The notes under the pieces were generated by a model, which was given only the letters and a program-made list of their open reading frames with translations, had not been told where the DNA came from and searched no databases. The translations under genes were made by a program, and so were the position numbers. Source: Limnobaculum allomyrinae (GTDB taxonomy: Bacteria > Pseudomonadota > Gammaproteobacteria > Enterobacterales > Enterobacteriaceae). From it: a stretch of DNA of 64,000 bases. The stretch's first letter is position 1. Each line of letters opens with the position of its first letter. The DNA lies in NCBI RefSeq assembly GCF_016649425.1, contig NZ_JADRCR010000003.1:292600-356599 (forward strand). The letters run 5' to 3'. This document shows positions 33,202-42,159 of the stretch, piece after piece.

Positions 33202-33921
33202 ATGAGAAATGTGCTTTTCATTATTATTCTGGTGCTGATTGTGATCGTCAGCCTGCTGATTTATCAGAATCTTACCAGCCGTCCCTCTGAAGACCCTGGC
33301 CCGGATGATGGAACTATTCATCCCCGTCCACCTGAACCAGAAAAGCAGATTAAGTTTGGCGATCGTCTGTATATCCGAATTATTAAAGCAGAAGATAAAT
33401 TTGAGCTGTGGTTTAGTTCAGACAATAAACCTTATGAGCTGTATAAAAGCTATGTTATCTGCACCTATTCCGGCGGATTAGGGCCTAAAAAGAAGCAAGG
33501 GGACTATAAAAGCCCCGAAGGTTTCTACTCAACAACTAAAGGGTTACTCAATCCCAATAGCAATTATCACCTCTCTTTTAATATTGGTTACCCTAATGCT
33601 TTTGATAGGGCTAATGGCTATACCGGTGATTTTCTTATGGTACATGGTGGTTGTGCCTCAGCCGGCTGCTATGCCATGACTGACCCTATCATCACTGAGA
33701 TATATGGACTGGTTGAACAGGCTTTTGCCGGTGGGCAGAAGGTGGTTCCCATCCATATTTTTCCGTTTGCCATGACGCAAAATAAAATGAATCAGTATCA
33801 GGATTCGGAATATATTGATTTTTGGCAAACGCTCAAGCCGGCGTACGATTTTTTTGAAACTAGCCACAGGGTGCCGTTAGTTGAGGTGAGTGGGAAGCAG
33901 TATCTGGTGAAAGCTGGCTGA
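33202..33921 (+). CDS. YafK/DpaA-like L,D-transpeptidase-fold protein
   Basis: A 239-residue protein. Residues 4-23 form one hydrophobic N-terminal segment (signal anchor), followed by a proline-rich linker (PGPDDGTIHPRPPEPE). The rest is a YkuD-type catalytic domain of the YafK branch: GDYKSPEGFY, then FNIGYPNAFDRANGYTG, then the active-site block MVHGGCASAGCYAMTD (His and the second Cys, in the H-x-x-x-x-S/A-x-G-C-Y arrangement). E. coli YafK (DpaA) cuts the bond between peptidoglycan meso-DAP and Braun lipoprotein. This protein is similar in size and motif; whether it shares the exact activity is unknown. It is the first gene of the extra block between atpC and glmU. Confidence 0.8.
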   Translation: MRNVLFIIILVLIVIVSLLIYQNLTSRPSEDPGPDDGTIHPRPPEPEKQIKFGDRLYIRIIKAEDKFELWFSSDNKPYELYKSYVICTYSGGLGPKKKQGDYKSPEGFYSTTKGLLNPNSNYHLSFNIGYPNAFDRANGYTGDFLMVHGGCASAGCYAMTDPIITEIYGLVEQAFAGGQKVVPIHIFPFAMTQNKMNQYQDSEYIDFWQTLKPAYDFFETSHRVPLVEVSGKQYLVKAG

Positions 33922-33943
33922 TAACTATAAAGGGACATAGTAG

Positions 33944-34726
33944 ATGAAGATTAAATTTTTAGGCCATGATGAGGCACATAATCCTTCAGGAGGTCTCTGT
34001 AATGAGTATCGAATTGATGAGATTGAAAGCCTGGATAGTTTGATAGATTTTTATCATCAAAAAAGTCAGGAATACAGTAATCAACGAATTCTACTAACAC
34101 TGGATGATGTATCTCAGGCTTGCTATACCTCAGGCCATGCCAGAATGACTTATGATTTAGCCGATAGCGATGGTTTGGATTTATCCGGGCTACCAGCTGA
34201 ATGTTTTGACGAAGGTGAGTATCTTGGGTATTTAGATACCCCATCTGAGATGTTTATTTGTCAGCATAATTTTCAACGTTTAATAAAAGACGTTACCTTT
34301 GAACAGGTTTGTGAAAAAGGATTAACATTAACGGATGAGAATTTAGAAGAGTGGATTGAATATCAAACAGATCCCTTTTCTATTTTTGATTGTCCGGTAT
34401 CTGCATTAGTTGTACCGGTAAATCATAGTTATGAAACCTTATATGCATTTCCTAATGGTTATTTTAGTTGTGATTTATCACCGGCAGAAAACTTTATATT
34501 GGCAAAACGCTTTCAACAACAATATGGCTTAGAGCTTATTGGTATTGGTGCTTCCTATTTAGGCTTTATCAGGAAACAGCCATTAACAGAAGTACAGTTA
34601 AATCATCTCTGTGAAGATTTATTGTTGTTATACCATGTAGCGGATAGTGAAAAAGAAAAAATGGAAGCGCTGTTTAGTCAGATGATTTCAGATGGTAAGT
34701 TACTTTGGGTTAAATATACGGACTGA
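33944..34726 (+). CDS. Hypothetical protein, DUF4253-like C-terminal region
   Basis: A 260-residue acidic, soluble protein without signal peptide or membrane segment. I do not recognise the first 150 residues. The last 110 (FPNGYFSCDLSPAENFILAKRFQQ, then YGLELIGIGASYLGFI and a closing LLWVKY) have the layout of DUF4253 C-termini, where a Pro-x-E-x-x-x-hydrophobic segment precedes YGAE-V and an aromatic end; this is a pattern judgement and may be wrong. It follows the YafK-like gene by 22 bp with GGGACATAG upstream, so the pair is probably cotranscribed. Confidence 0.6.
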   Translation: MKIKFLGHDEAHNPSGGLCNEYRIDEIESLDSLIDFYHQKSQEYSNQRILLTLDDVSQACYTSGHARMTYDLADSDGLDLSGLPAECFDEGEYLGYLDTPSEMFICQHNFQRLIKDVTFEQVCEKGLTLTDENLEEWIEYQTDPFSIFDCPVSALVVPVNHSYETLYAFPNGYFSCDLSPAENFILAKRFQQQYGLELIGIGASYLGFIRKQPLTEVQLNHLCEDLLLLYHVADSEKEKMEALFSQMISDGKLLWVKYTD

Positions 34727-34765
34727 TGTGAAAATACTTGGAGCCGATACACTCTGAAGTTAAGT

Positions 34766-34815
34766 TTCCGGCCGAGTACCAGAGTAATATAATCACCTGG
34801 TATTTACGGCCGGAA
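34766..34815. repeat. Dispersed palindromic repeat, copy B
   Basis: TTCCGGCCG (34766-34774) pairs with CGGCCGGAA (34807-34815) across 32 nt, the same geometry as copy A. Only a stub of the left arm (GGAGCCGATACACTCTGAAG) precedes it. The right flank TATCCACTAAAGCTAAT is shared in part with copies A and D. It lies between the hypothetical gene and the end of mglC. Confidence 0.85.
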
Positions 34816-34849
34816 TATCCACTAAAGCTAATTTATCAACCTATAGATA

Positions 34850-35860
34850 TTATTTCTTCTTCGCATACTTCAACGAATCCAACGCTACCGCAAAGATAAT
34901 AATGCTGCCCTTAATAATATACTGCCAGTAAGGGTTCACCCCGATATACGTCAGGCCATAGTTGATAACGGTAAAAATCAGTACCCCGGTTACTACCCCG
35001 GCAACCGTTCCCACACCGCCGCTAAACGACACACCACCAACCACACAGGCTGCGATAGCATCCAGCTCATACATAAAGCCCAGGTTATTGGTGGCGCTAC
35101 CAATACGCCCTGCTTCCAGCATACCGCCAAAAGCATAGAAAACACCGGACAGGGCATACACCATAATCAGATTCAGAGTTACGTTAACACCAGAGACTTT
35201 TGCCGCTTCAGGGTTACCGCCGATGGCAAATATGTTTTTACCAAAGCGAGTTTTGTTCCACAAAATCCAGACGAATCCGATAGCAATAGCGGCGTAGAAG
35301 GTTATATACGACAGCTTAAAATCGCCAAACCGAATAAACCCCTGAGCAAAAGTAGAAAAGCGTGGGTCGAAACCGGCAATAGGTGAAGCACCAACAAAGT
35401 CATAATAAAGGGAGTTAATACCATAAACGATAATCATGGTACCTAAGGTGGTAATAAACGGTGTCACATTGAGATAGGCAATAATTAATCCATTGATTAG
35501 CCCAATGATTGCACCAATAGCGCAAACAATCAGAATCACTACCGGAATAGGAATTTCACCTAAACCCGGGAATACTTTATTTACGTTACTCATAGATTGC
35601 AGCAAAGTAGCGGCAATTACGGCAGCTAAACCCACCTGACGCCCCGCTGACAGGTCAGTTCCCTGGGTTACAATCAACCCGGCAACCCCAAGAGCAATAA
35701 TAATTCGTACTGAAGATTGGGTAAGAATATTACTCAGGTTAAGCAAACTAAGGAACGAAGTATCCTGAATAATAATAATGCCAAGCAGCACAAAGAGAAC
35801 GATATAAATACCGTTCTCTTTCATGAAATTCACAACAGAGCCTTTATTTTTGGTACTCAT
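34850..35860 (-). CDS. mglC: Galactose/methyl-galactoside ABC permease MglC
   Basis: A 336-residue inner-membrane permease, the same length as E. coli MglC and colinear with it (NILTQSSVRIIIALGVAGLI, TLGTMIIVYGINSLYYDF, GRIGSATNNLGFMYELDA). It would form the channel for galactose import with MglA and MglB. The gene looks intact, but both partners encoded just upstream are truncated, so it has no matching ATPase or binding protein in this window. Confidence 0.95.
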   Translation of the reverse strand: MSTKNKGSVVNFMKENGIYIVLFVLLGIIIIQDTSFLSLLNLSNILTQSSVRIIIALGVAGLIVTQGTDLSAGRQVGLAAVIAATLLQSMSNVNKVFPGLGEIPIPVVILIVCAIGAIIGLINGLIIAYLNVTPFITTLGTMIIVYGINSLYYDFVGASPIAGFDPRFSTFAQGFIRFGDFKLSYITFYAAIAIGFVWILWNKTRFGKNIFAIGGNPEAAKVSGVNVTLNLIMVYALSGVFYAFGGMLEAGRIGSATNNLGFMYELDAIAACVVGGVSFSGGVGTVAGVVTGVLIFTVINYGLTYIGVNPYWQYIIKGSIIIFAVALDSLKYAKKK

Positions 35861-35879
35861 AATATGCCGATCCTATAAC

Positions 35880-36860
35880 TTATAGATATTTAGAAGCCAG
35901 TTGCAGAATTTCACTCTGAGACGTTTCTTTAGTATTAACAATACCCGCCAGACGGCCATTGCTCATAACCAGAATACGGTCAGTAATACCTAATAGTTCG
36001 GGCATCTCAGAAGAAATAATAATGATTCCCTTCTCTTTTTTTGCCAGCTCAATAATTAATTGATAAATTTCAAATTTGGCACCTACGTCAATTCCCCGGG
36101 TAGGCTCATCCAATAATAAAATTTCAGGTCGGGTTAGTAGCCAGCGACCAATAATAACTTTTTGCTGGTTACCACCAGAGAGAGAACCAATCGCTGTTTT
36201 ATGGCCAGGGGTTTTTACCCGCATTGAATCGATAACCCACTGAGTATCACTTTTCATTCGGTTATTATTTAATAAACCAACTGAGTTTTTGTAGGTTTTC
36301 ATATTGGAAATTAAAGAGTTAAATCCAATATCCAAATGGGCGTAAATACCTGTCGATCGGCGTTCTTCCGTTACTAAAGCAAAACCATGGCTAATAGCTT
36401 CATTAGCGTTGTTATTCTTTATCTCTTTTCCATTCAGAATAATTTGGCCGGCGCTTCTTTCACGAATACCAAATAGTATTTCCACAATATCAGTGCGTTT
36501 TGCACCCACTAAGCCAGCAATGCCTAATATTTCTCCTTTACGCAGAGAAAAAGAGACATCCTGAACCGAAGGTTGTTTTTTGGAAGTCAGATTTTTAACT
36601 TCAAGAATCACATCACCAATATCATTGGTTTTTTCCGGAAAGCGTTGAGTTAATGAACGACCTACCATCATAGAAATAATGTCATTCATTGCTAACCCTT
36701 CAAGAGGGCGAGTGGTGACCCATTGCCCATCACGGAGTACGGTTATTTCATCGCATAGCTGGAATATCTCTTCCATTTTGTGGGAGATATAAACAATACC
36801 GCAGCCGCGATCTTTTAATTTACGAATAATACTAAACAGATGACTCACTTCTTTTTCGGT
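35880..36860 (-). pseudogene. mglA: mglA remnant (second half of the ATPase)
   Basis: Corresponds to E. coli MglA residues 181-506 (TEKEV to the C-terminus); an open frame remains from the GTG at 36848 (322 residues). The whole first nucleotide-binding domain, with its Walker A, signature and Walker B, is missing. The second domain remains ([12 protein letters not shown] degenerate P-loop, [30 protein letters not shown]). In this family the first domain does the ATP hydrolysis that the second cannot, so the remnant should be inactive. The 5' end is fused to mglB at about 36861. Confidence 0.92.
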
Positions 36861-37227
36861 TATCCAATGCGGTTTTTGACGGCTCTTTATTGAAGAACAC
36901 TACCGGAATGGAGTCGCCGCGTGCTTTATCAATCACTACCTGAGCAGCCGCTGGATCAACCAGGTTAATTGCCAGAGCTTTAACCCCTTTCGCAATCAGA
37001 ACATCAATCTGGTCATTTTGTTTGGATTGGTCATTCTGTGAGTCATTCATTAACAGCGCGACGTCTTTATTGCCGGCAGACTCTTTCTCAATCGCTTTAC
37101 GAACAACGGACATAAAGTTGTCATCGTATTTATAAATCGTAACCCCAATTTTTGTGGCTGCCAGCGTAGCTGCAGAGACGGCCATACAGGTACCAAACAC
37201 AATCGTGGCTAATAGCGTTTTTTTCAT
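36832..37227 (-). pseudogene. mglB: mglB remnant (N-terminal third of the binding protein)
   Basis: Starts at 37227 ([12 protein letters not shown], signal peptide ending SAATLAA) with GGAGA 7 nt upstream. It matches MglB for about 122 residues ([54 protein letters not shown]). At about 36861 the reading enters mglA DNA in the wrong frame and stops after eight foreign residues (RKRSESSV). The remaining 210 codons, including most of the sugar site, are gone. Confidence 0.92.
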
Positions 37228-37274
37228 GAAAATCTCCATGCTTAACTATTTTAGTTTAGGTTTGAATTGTTAAC

Positions 37275-37319
37275 ACACGGCAGCTTATTAGTAACAAAGT
37301 TACTAATAAGCTGCCGTGT
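37275..37319. repeat. Long perfect hairpin upstream of mglB
   Basis: Two 21 bp arms (37275-37295 and 37299-37319, core CAGCTTATTAGTAAC/GTTACTAATAAGCTG) pair perfectly around AAA. It lies 48 bp before the mglB start. On the plus strand a T-rich run (TTAATATTTTTT) follows, so it could end plus-strand transcription; otherwise its role is unknown. The gap 37240-37840 also holds repeat copy C and no gene I can support. Confidence 0.85.
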
Positions 37320-37510
37320 TAATATTTTTTACAAAACAACACGATAACTACCGGTAGGGGTTATTGATGTTAAATTAATCGTAGTAGAGTCTTAAAGGAA
37401 TGCCATGAAATGTTATTAAATTGTGATTAATTTCATATAAAAAAATAACGTCAGTTTATGGTGTTATTTTTAGGGTGCTGACAAACCAGATAAATTGGCA
37501 TCAATGAATA

Positions 37511-37727
37511 TTCCGGTCGTAAAATCTAAAATGCTTATATTAACGTTGTGCTCGACCGGAAGGTCATCTGTACTTGGCTTTAGCGCGTGTCGAGCCTGGT
37601 CTACCTACGGGCAGTTATGAAACACCTTTCGGGCCAGTGCAAGCACTGTTCAAACAGGCTTTGCCTGTTTGTCGTTGGCTTACGCCAAGTCAACCCCCAC
37701 GGGAGCCCCTCCCGACAATTGGCAATT
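37511..37727. repeat. Dispersed palindromic repeat, copy C (inverted, with long arm)
   Basis: The hairpin TTCCGGTCG (37511-37519) / CGACCGGAA (37553-37561) carries a compensated base pair relative to the other copies. The long arm follows to about 37727 and contains CAAACAGGCTTTGCCTGTTTG, a dyad, and GGGCCAGTGC, all matching copy D in reverse. This copy is opposite in orientation to A, B and D. Confidence 0.85.
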
Positions 37728-37840
37728 TTAAAACACAAAACTCAATAAATCAGGTGTTGTCATCAATCTGAAAATAATGTCAGTTTATGACGTTATTTTG
37801 GTTTAATTATTAAGGTGGGTATTTATATTAAAACGTTTAT

Positions 37841-38734
37841 TTAAAGCATTATTTTTATTCGATTACTTAAGAAATCTAAAAAACAGGTGATTCTGGCAGA
37901 CAGCTGGGTATTACGATAATAGACCGCGTTAATGGGTTGCATGACCTTGACCGTTTGCTGCGGTAGTATCTCTATTAGATCTCCCTGCATTCTGTCTTTA
38001 TGGGTCATAAAATCAGACAGGCAAACAATACCTTCTCCGGATAAAGCCAACTGTCTTAATGTTTCCCCACTGGAGGCGGTCAGGTTTGGTGTTATATGTA
38101 ACAGATGACCATTATCATCGCTGAAGGGCCATTCATTTAACTTATCTACTTGGGTAAAACCCAGCAGCTGGTGGGAGGTTAAATCTTCTGTACAGGTGAT
38201 TGCCGGATGGGTTTTTAGATACTCAGGACTTGCCAGAGCGCGCCTCTGGCTGGAGCCTAAATAACGGGCATGCAGGGTTGAGTCACGTAATTCACCAATA
38301 CGGATAGCGATATCGGTCTTATGTTCCAGCAAATCGATGAAGTGGTCATTAGTATTTAATTCCAGTTCAATTTGCGGATAAAGGCGACGGAACTCACCAA
38401 TAATTGGCACGATGGTATGTATCATAAAAGGTGAAGCCGCATTGACCCGAAGCAAGCCAGAAGGCTGTTGGCGGCGTATTGCCATTTGATCTTCCGCTTC
38501 ATCGACAGAGGCTAAAATCTTTCGGGCGTGCACTAAAAATGCCTGGCCTTCTTCCGTTAATGCCAGTCGCCGCGTCGTGCGATTTAACAGTGAAGTTTCC
38601 AGTTTTTCTTCCAGTCTGCCCAGTGCCCGGCTAATACCTGAAACCGTTTGATTCAGTTTACTGGCCGCATGAGTAATAGAATTACTGTCGACAACGGTAA
38701 CAAATGCCAGAAGTTCTTCCAGTGTGGTTTTCAT
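37841..38734 (-). CDS. LysR-family regulator, YafC-like
   Basis: A 297-residue LysR-type regulator. Residues 5-65 are the winged helix-turn-helix (THAASKLNQTVSGISRALGRLEEKL, SLLNRTTRRLALTEEG). Residues 90-290 are the periplasmic-binding-like effector domain. Motifs such as HTIVPIIGEFRRLYPQIEL and SGETLRQLALSGEGIVCLSDFM resemble E. coli YafC (304 residues). It is divergent from the six-gene lux-like operon over 255 bp, the usual layout for a LysR regulator and its target, so it is the likely regulator of that operon. The effector is unknown. Confidence 0.88.
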   Translation of the reverse strand: MKTTLEELLAFVTVVDSNSITHAASKLNQTVSGISRALGRLEEKLETSLLNRTTRRLALTEEGQAFLVHARKILASVDEAEDQMAIRRQQPSGLLRVNAASPFMIHTIVPIIGEFRRLYPQIELELNTNDHFIDLLEHKTDIAIRIGELRDSTLHARYLGSSQRRALASPEYLKTHPAITCTEDLTSHQLLGFTQVDKLNEWPFSDDNGHLLHITPNLTASSGETLRQLALSGEGIVCLSDFMTHKDRMQGDLIEILPQQTVKVMQPINAVYYRNTQLSARITCFLDFLSNRIKIML

Positions 38735-38855
38735 GGTGATTATTGATTCCCGATCAATGATATTTAGTATTTAAGCAGATTTTTGTGGGAAACAGGCATC
38801 ATATATTTATGTTATACCCATTCAGCCGGGAACTTTCCCAATGGTTATTGTTCTG

Positions 38856-38886
38856 AATAATAGATAAAGAGTGGATTTCTATTATT
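38856..38886. promoter_or_regulatory. Dyad between the LysR gene and the luxE-like gene
   Basis: AATAATAGA (38856-38864) and TCTATTATT (38878-38886) form a perfect 9 bp dyad with a 13 bp spacer, in the middle of the divergent promoter region. It is a candidate LysR operator; this is inference. Confidence 0.4.
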
Positions 38887-38989
38887 TTTTAAACTAAAAA
38901 TTCATTGATTATGTTAAAAAATAATACAGGGATAGCGTGGTAAAAGTATTGTTCAGCCAATATTTTACTGATTAATTAGGGAAACAGAG

Positions 38990-40048
38990 ATGTCTGATTA
39001 TATGGAAAAAGCTGAGTCACTGACCGCTGTAGATACATTGGCTGATTTACCAACGCCTTATGCGTTAAGTTCGCTAGCGCAACAGCAGATATTTAGTGCG
39101 GCAATGCAGCAAATAGACAACTGGCACTGCTTACATAATCCCACCTATGCGCAACTCTGCGAAGAGCAATCATCACCGGTTATCCCAGTTGGATTGTTTA
39201 AAACCCTTAATCTGGCGACTCCCATGGATGAACCGGGGCAATGGCTCTCCAGCTCTGGTACCGGAACGCAGGGAAAAACTCAGGTATTTTTTGATGTAGC
39301 CAGTATGAGCCGCATTCAGCGCGCAATGACACAAATGTTTATTGCTAATGGTTTGGTGTCATTAACCCCTTCCCGCTTTCTTCTGCTTTCTCCGGACCCT
39401 CACTCAGGGGATCATGCCGGATATGCTACGGCCTTTATGAAATTCACCGCTTGTGCGCCGGTAAAGGAGTGTGTATTTGCCGTTCAGCCGGATGGTCATT
39501 TTGATAGCCAATTAGCCTGGGAGACGCTACAGCGCTGGGCGAATGAGCCGGAACCTATCTATATTTTTGGCCTGACGGTGTTTTTTGAGCATCTGTGCTT
39601 AAGTCGCCCGACTTCATTTACGCTACAAGCGCCAGTTAGAGGATTAACCGGTGGCGGCTGGAAGGGCATGACGCAACAACTGGATCGCCAGCAAATTGTT
39701 GCCGGTTTGAATCAATGTTTACAGGCACCATTGGTAGATATTCGGGATATTTACGGTATGACGGAACATCCGTTGCACTATATCAGCTGTCAGGAAGGGC
39801 ATTTCCATATTCCGGCTTACTCCTCTTTTACCATTATTGATGCGAATGGCAATTCTGCCGCCGCAGGCCAGCAGGGGCTTATTCAGCTTGAGAATCCTTT
39901 CTTTGCTTCATTGCCCGCTCAGCGTTTATTAACTCAGGATTTAGGTTTGTGGGGTGAACACTGTTCATGCGGTCAACCGCGACCTTACCTGCGTTATTTA
40001 GGAAGAGCCACAACCCCGGAAGGGACCTGTGCTGCTGAAGCTTTATGA
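38990..40048 (+). CDS. LuxE-like acyl-protein synthetase
   Basis: A 352-residue cytoplasmic protein of the LuxE (acyl-protein synthetase) family within the adenylate-forming enzymes. The phosphate-binding loop is SSSGTGTQGKT (residues 87-97), the middle motif is DIYGMTEHPLHYISC, and the end carries HCSCGQPRPYLRYLGR, where LuxE proteins have their acyl-accepting cysteine. LuxE activates a fatty acid with ATP and passes it to LuxC. The start has AGGGA 8 nt upstream. The stop overlaps the luxC-like start by 4 bp. The true acyl substrate is unknown. Confidence 0.85.
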   Translation: MSDYMEKAESLTAVDTLADLPTPYALSSLAQQQIFSAAMQQIDNWHCLHNPTYAQLCEEQSSPVIPVGLFKTLNLATPMDEPGQWLSSSGTGTQGKTQVFFDVASMSRIQRAMTQMFIANGLVSLTPSRFLLLSPDPHSGDHAGYATAFMKFTACAPVKECVFAVQPDGHFDSQLAWETLQRWANEPEPIYIFGLTVFFEHLCLSRPTSFTLQAPVRGLTGGGWKGMTQQLDRQQIVAGLNQCLQAPLVDIRDIYGMTEHPLHYISCQEGHFHIPAYSSFTIIDANGNSAAAGQQGLIQLENPFFASLPAQRLLTQDLGLWGEHCSCGQPRPYLRYLGRATTPEGTCAAEAL

Positions 40049-41124
40049 AACAGCAATTGACTGAAAGGTTGATAAAAACAAGAGCGTGGATTGCCAGCTG
40101 TATGCGGTCGAATATGCAATTTTCTTCCGATCCGGCCACCCAGCAATTTTGCCAGTCCCGACTTCATTTGTGGTGTTCAACCGATTTGCCGGAACAGAAA
40201 ATGGAGCGCGAGCTGGCGGGAAGAAACTGGCGTCCACCTGGTCGGTTACTGTTGGTGATTTCTGAAAAAGACCCTTTGGGTACGCTGGAGGGTTTTTTAG
40301 CGGCTTATCTGATTGGTAGCCGTATGAGAATCAAAGCCCGGCACTCACGAGGCTGGCTGGAGTCTTTACGTCAGGCTTTAGACTTATCAGATGATGAATG
40401 CCAAATCAGCGACTGGCAAAGCCATCAGCAAAGTGATGAGCAGCTATTACAGGGAATTGATACTATTTTACTGGCAGGTGGCGAAGCGTTAATCCAGCAT
40501 TATCGAAAGATAACGCCTGCACATATTCGTTTAATTGAACTTGGCCCAAAAATTAGTGGGATGGCAATATTGGGCCATCAGTTACCGCCGGTAGAAAAAA
40601 TTCTGACAGATGTTTGTCTGTTTCTGCAGCAAGTATGTAGTTCACCCCGCTTTATTTTGTTGGATAGTGAGCAGGCTGCCGAACAGTTATACCCGCAATT
40701 ACAGAATGCTTTAGATAGCCTGCCCCGTCTGGAGGAAGATGAGCGAATTGCTCAGTTAGCTAAAGCTCGTGAGCTGGCGATGTATCAAAAGCTGACACCG
40801 GGCTGGGGCAAAATTGATTACAGTGAATTCAGCGGCTGGGGAGTTACCCTGAGTCGTCAATTTTCCCCTGATTTATGGCTACCTAAAGGCTTTCAGCTTA
40901 TTTTGTCTCCTGTAGATATCAGCCTGTCCAATGCAAAATCACGCTGGCCAGGTCGCCTGCAAACGTTAGGGTATTGGGGAGATATTTCAGACTTTCAGCA
41001 CAGTGGTTTTACCCGCTATTGCCCGATAGGGCGTATGCATGACCGCTCGTTGCTGGCCCCCCATGACGGATTTTTTATTCTGCAATCATTGGTCTCTTTT
41101 ATCGACAAGGACGATTATTCATGA
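40045..41124 (+). CDS. LuxC-like acyl reductase
   Basis: A 359-residue protein of the LuxC family (acyl-CoA reductase, aldehyde-dehydrogenase fold). The active-site cysteine is in QQVCSSPRFILL (Cys198), and the closing LQTLGYWGDISDF matches LuxC C-termini. It is shorter than bacterial luciferase LuxC proteins (about 480 residues), mainly at the N-terminus. It should reduce an activated acyl group to an aldehyde with NADPH, with the acyl held on the cysteine. It overlaps both neighbours by 4 bp, so translation is coupled. Confidence 0.8.
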   Translation: MKQQLTERLIKTRAWIASCMRSNMQFSSDPATQQFCQSRLHLWCSTDLPEQKMERELAGRNWRPPGRLLLVISEKDPLGTLEGFLAAYLIGSRMRIKARHSRGWLESLRQALDLSDDECQISDWQSHQQSDEQLLQGIDTILLAGGEALIQHYRKITPAHIRLIELGPKISGMAILGHQLPPVEKILTDVCLFLQQVCSSPRFILLDSEQAAEQLYPQLQNALDSLPRLEEDERIAQLAKARELAMYQKLTPGWGKIDYSEFSGWGVTLSRQFSPDLWLPKGFQLILSPVDISLSNAKSRWPGRLQTLGYWGDISDFQHSGFTRYCPIGRMHDRSLLAPHDGFFILQSLVSFIDKDDYS

Positions 41125-42149
41125 TGAACAGGCCACGCATTTTTATTACTGGCGGAACCGGATTTATTGGTTCTCATCTGCTATCAAAACTGTATCAACA
41201 GGGTTATGCGCTGACCGTTTTAGTTCGGTCACCGTCATGGCAGAAAATACCCGGTCGTCCTGCGTTGCCGCCAGAAACTACGTTAATTACCGGTGATTTA
41301 TCCCGGCCGGAAAGCTACCGGAGTGCGTTAAAAGGTCATCAGGCATTGATTCATATGGCTGCGGATTATCGGGTTGGTTTACCTACCTCTTCCTCTGCTC
41401 GTCGGGCAATGTACCACACCAATGTAACAGCAACGCTGGATCTGTTTGATGCTGCACAGCTGGCTTCTATTCCACAAATGATTTACATGAGTACGACGGC
41501 AGCATTAGGGGAGACTCAGGGAAGCTATCCGGATGAAACTCACCAGCATAATGGCGTTTTTCGCTGCTATTACGAAGAAACCAAACAAATTGCCCATTAC
41601 TTTTTGCAGCAAAAACAGCAGCAAGGCTTACCGGTTAATATTGCTATTCCCGGCGGGGTTTTTGGCCCGGGAGATAACAGTGTATTAAGCCAAACCATTC
41701 GTGCTTTTTTTCGCGATAAGATCCCGTTTCAAATCGCTACCACCAGCCGTTTTCAACTTTGTCATGTGGATCATCTTTGTGATGGATTGATTCAGTTACT
41801 TAACCCGGATATTCAGCGGCAAAATTTCCTGTTTACCGGAAAGGATTTCTCAATGCCGATGTTGTTTACGCGAATGGCGGAAATTGGTAAACGCAAAATC
41901 CCACCTTTTAAATCAGCATCCTCTTTAAGTGCCCTGGCCTGGCTGATGGATAAAGTTTCCTCTCTGGGGCCTCAAATGCCCCTTTCACAGGAGGCCTTAC
42001 GCATTATGGATGGCAGCACTTATATGTATTGCTCTGATAAAGCTAAACGCCAGCTTAACTGGTCTGAAGGGGATACCGTTCAGGAGTTAACCGCGTTTAT
42101 ACAGACACTGGCTGATGAAGTTTCGGCGGAAAACAGGTCGACAAAATAA
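41121..42149 (+). CDS. Extended SDR (NAD-dependent epimerase/reductase family)
   Basis: A 342-residue extended short-chain dehydrogenase/reductase. The Rossmann loop is TGGTGFIGSHLL (residues 10-21), the NNAG-equivalent is HMAADYRVG, a serine (MSTTAALG) and a YYEETK tyrosine-lysine pair form the active site, and AIPGGVFGPGDNS follows. It looks most like dihydroflavonol-reductase or 3-beta-HSD-type members. It may reduce a ketone or aldehyde made by the preceding enzymes; the substrate is not known. Start 41121 or 41124 (ATGATG) cannot be told apart. The next gene begins 10 bp downstream. Confidence 0.85.
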   Translation: MMNRPRIFITGGTGFIGSHLLSKLYQQGYALTVLVRSPSWQKIPGRPALPPETTLITGDLSRPESYRSALKGHQALIHMAADYRVGLPTSSSARRAMYHTNVTATLDLFDAAQLASIPQMIYMSTTAALGETQGSYPDETHQHNGVFRCYYEETKQIAHYFLQQKQQQGLPVNIAIPGGVFGPGDNSVLSQTIRAFFRDKIPFQIATTSRFQLCHVDHLCDGLIQLLNPDIQRQNFLFTGKDFSMPMLFTRMAEIGKRKIPPFKSASSLSALAWLMDKVSSLGPQMPLSQEALRIMDGSTYMYCSDKAKRQLNWSEGDTVQELTAFIQTLADEVSAENRSTK

Positions 42150-42159
42150 GGGATAAATA

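Noticed and set aside
37574..37771. Small open frame of 65 codons, and its likeness at 47158-47355
   Set aside because: Both lie within the long arm of repeat copies C and D. Their similarity comes from the repeat DNA; no ribosome binding site or independent support was seen.
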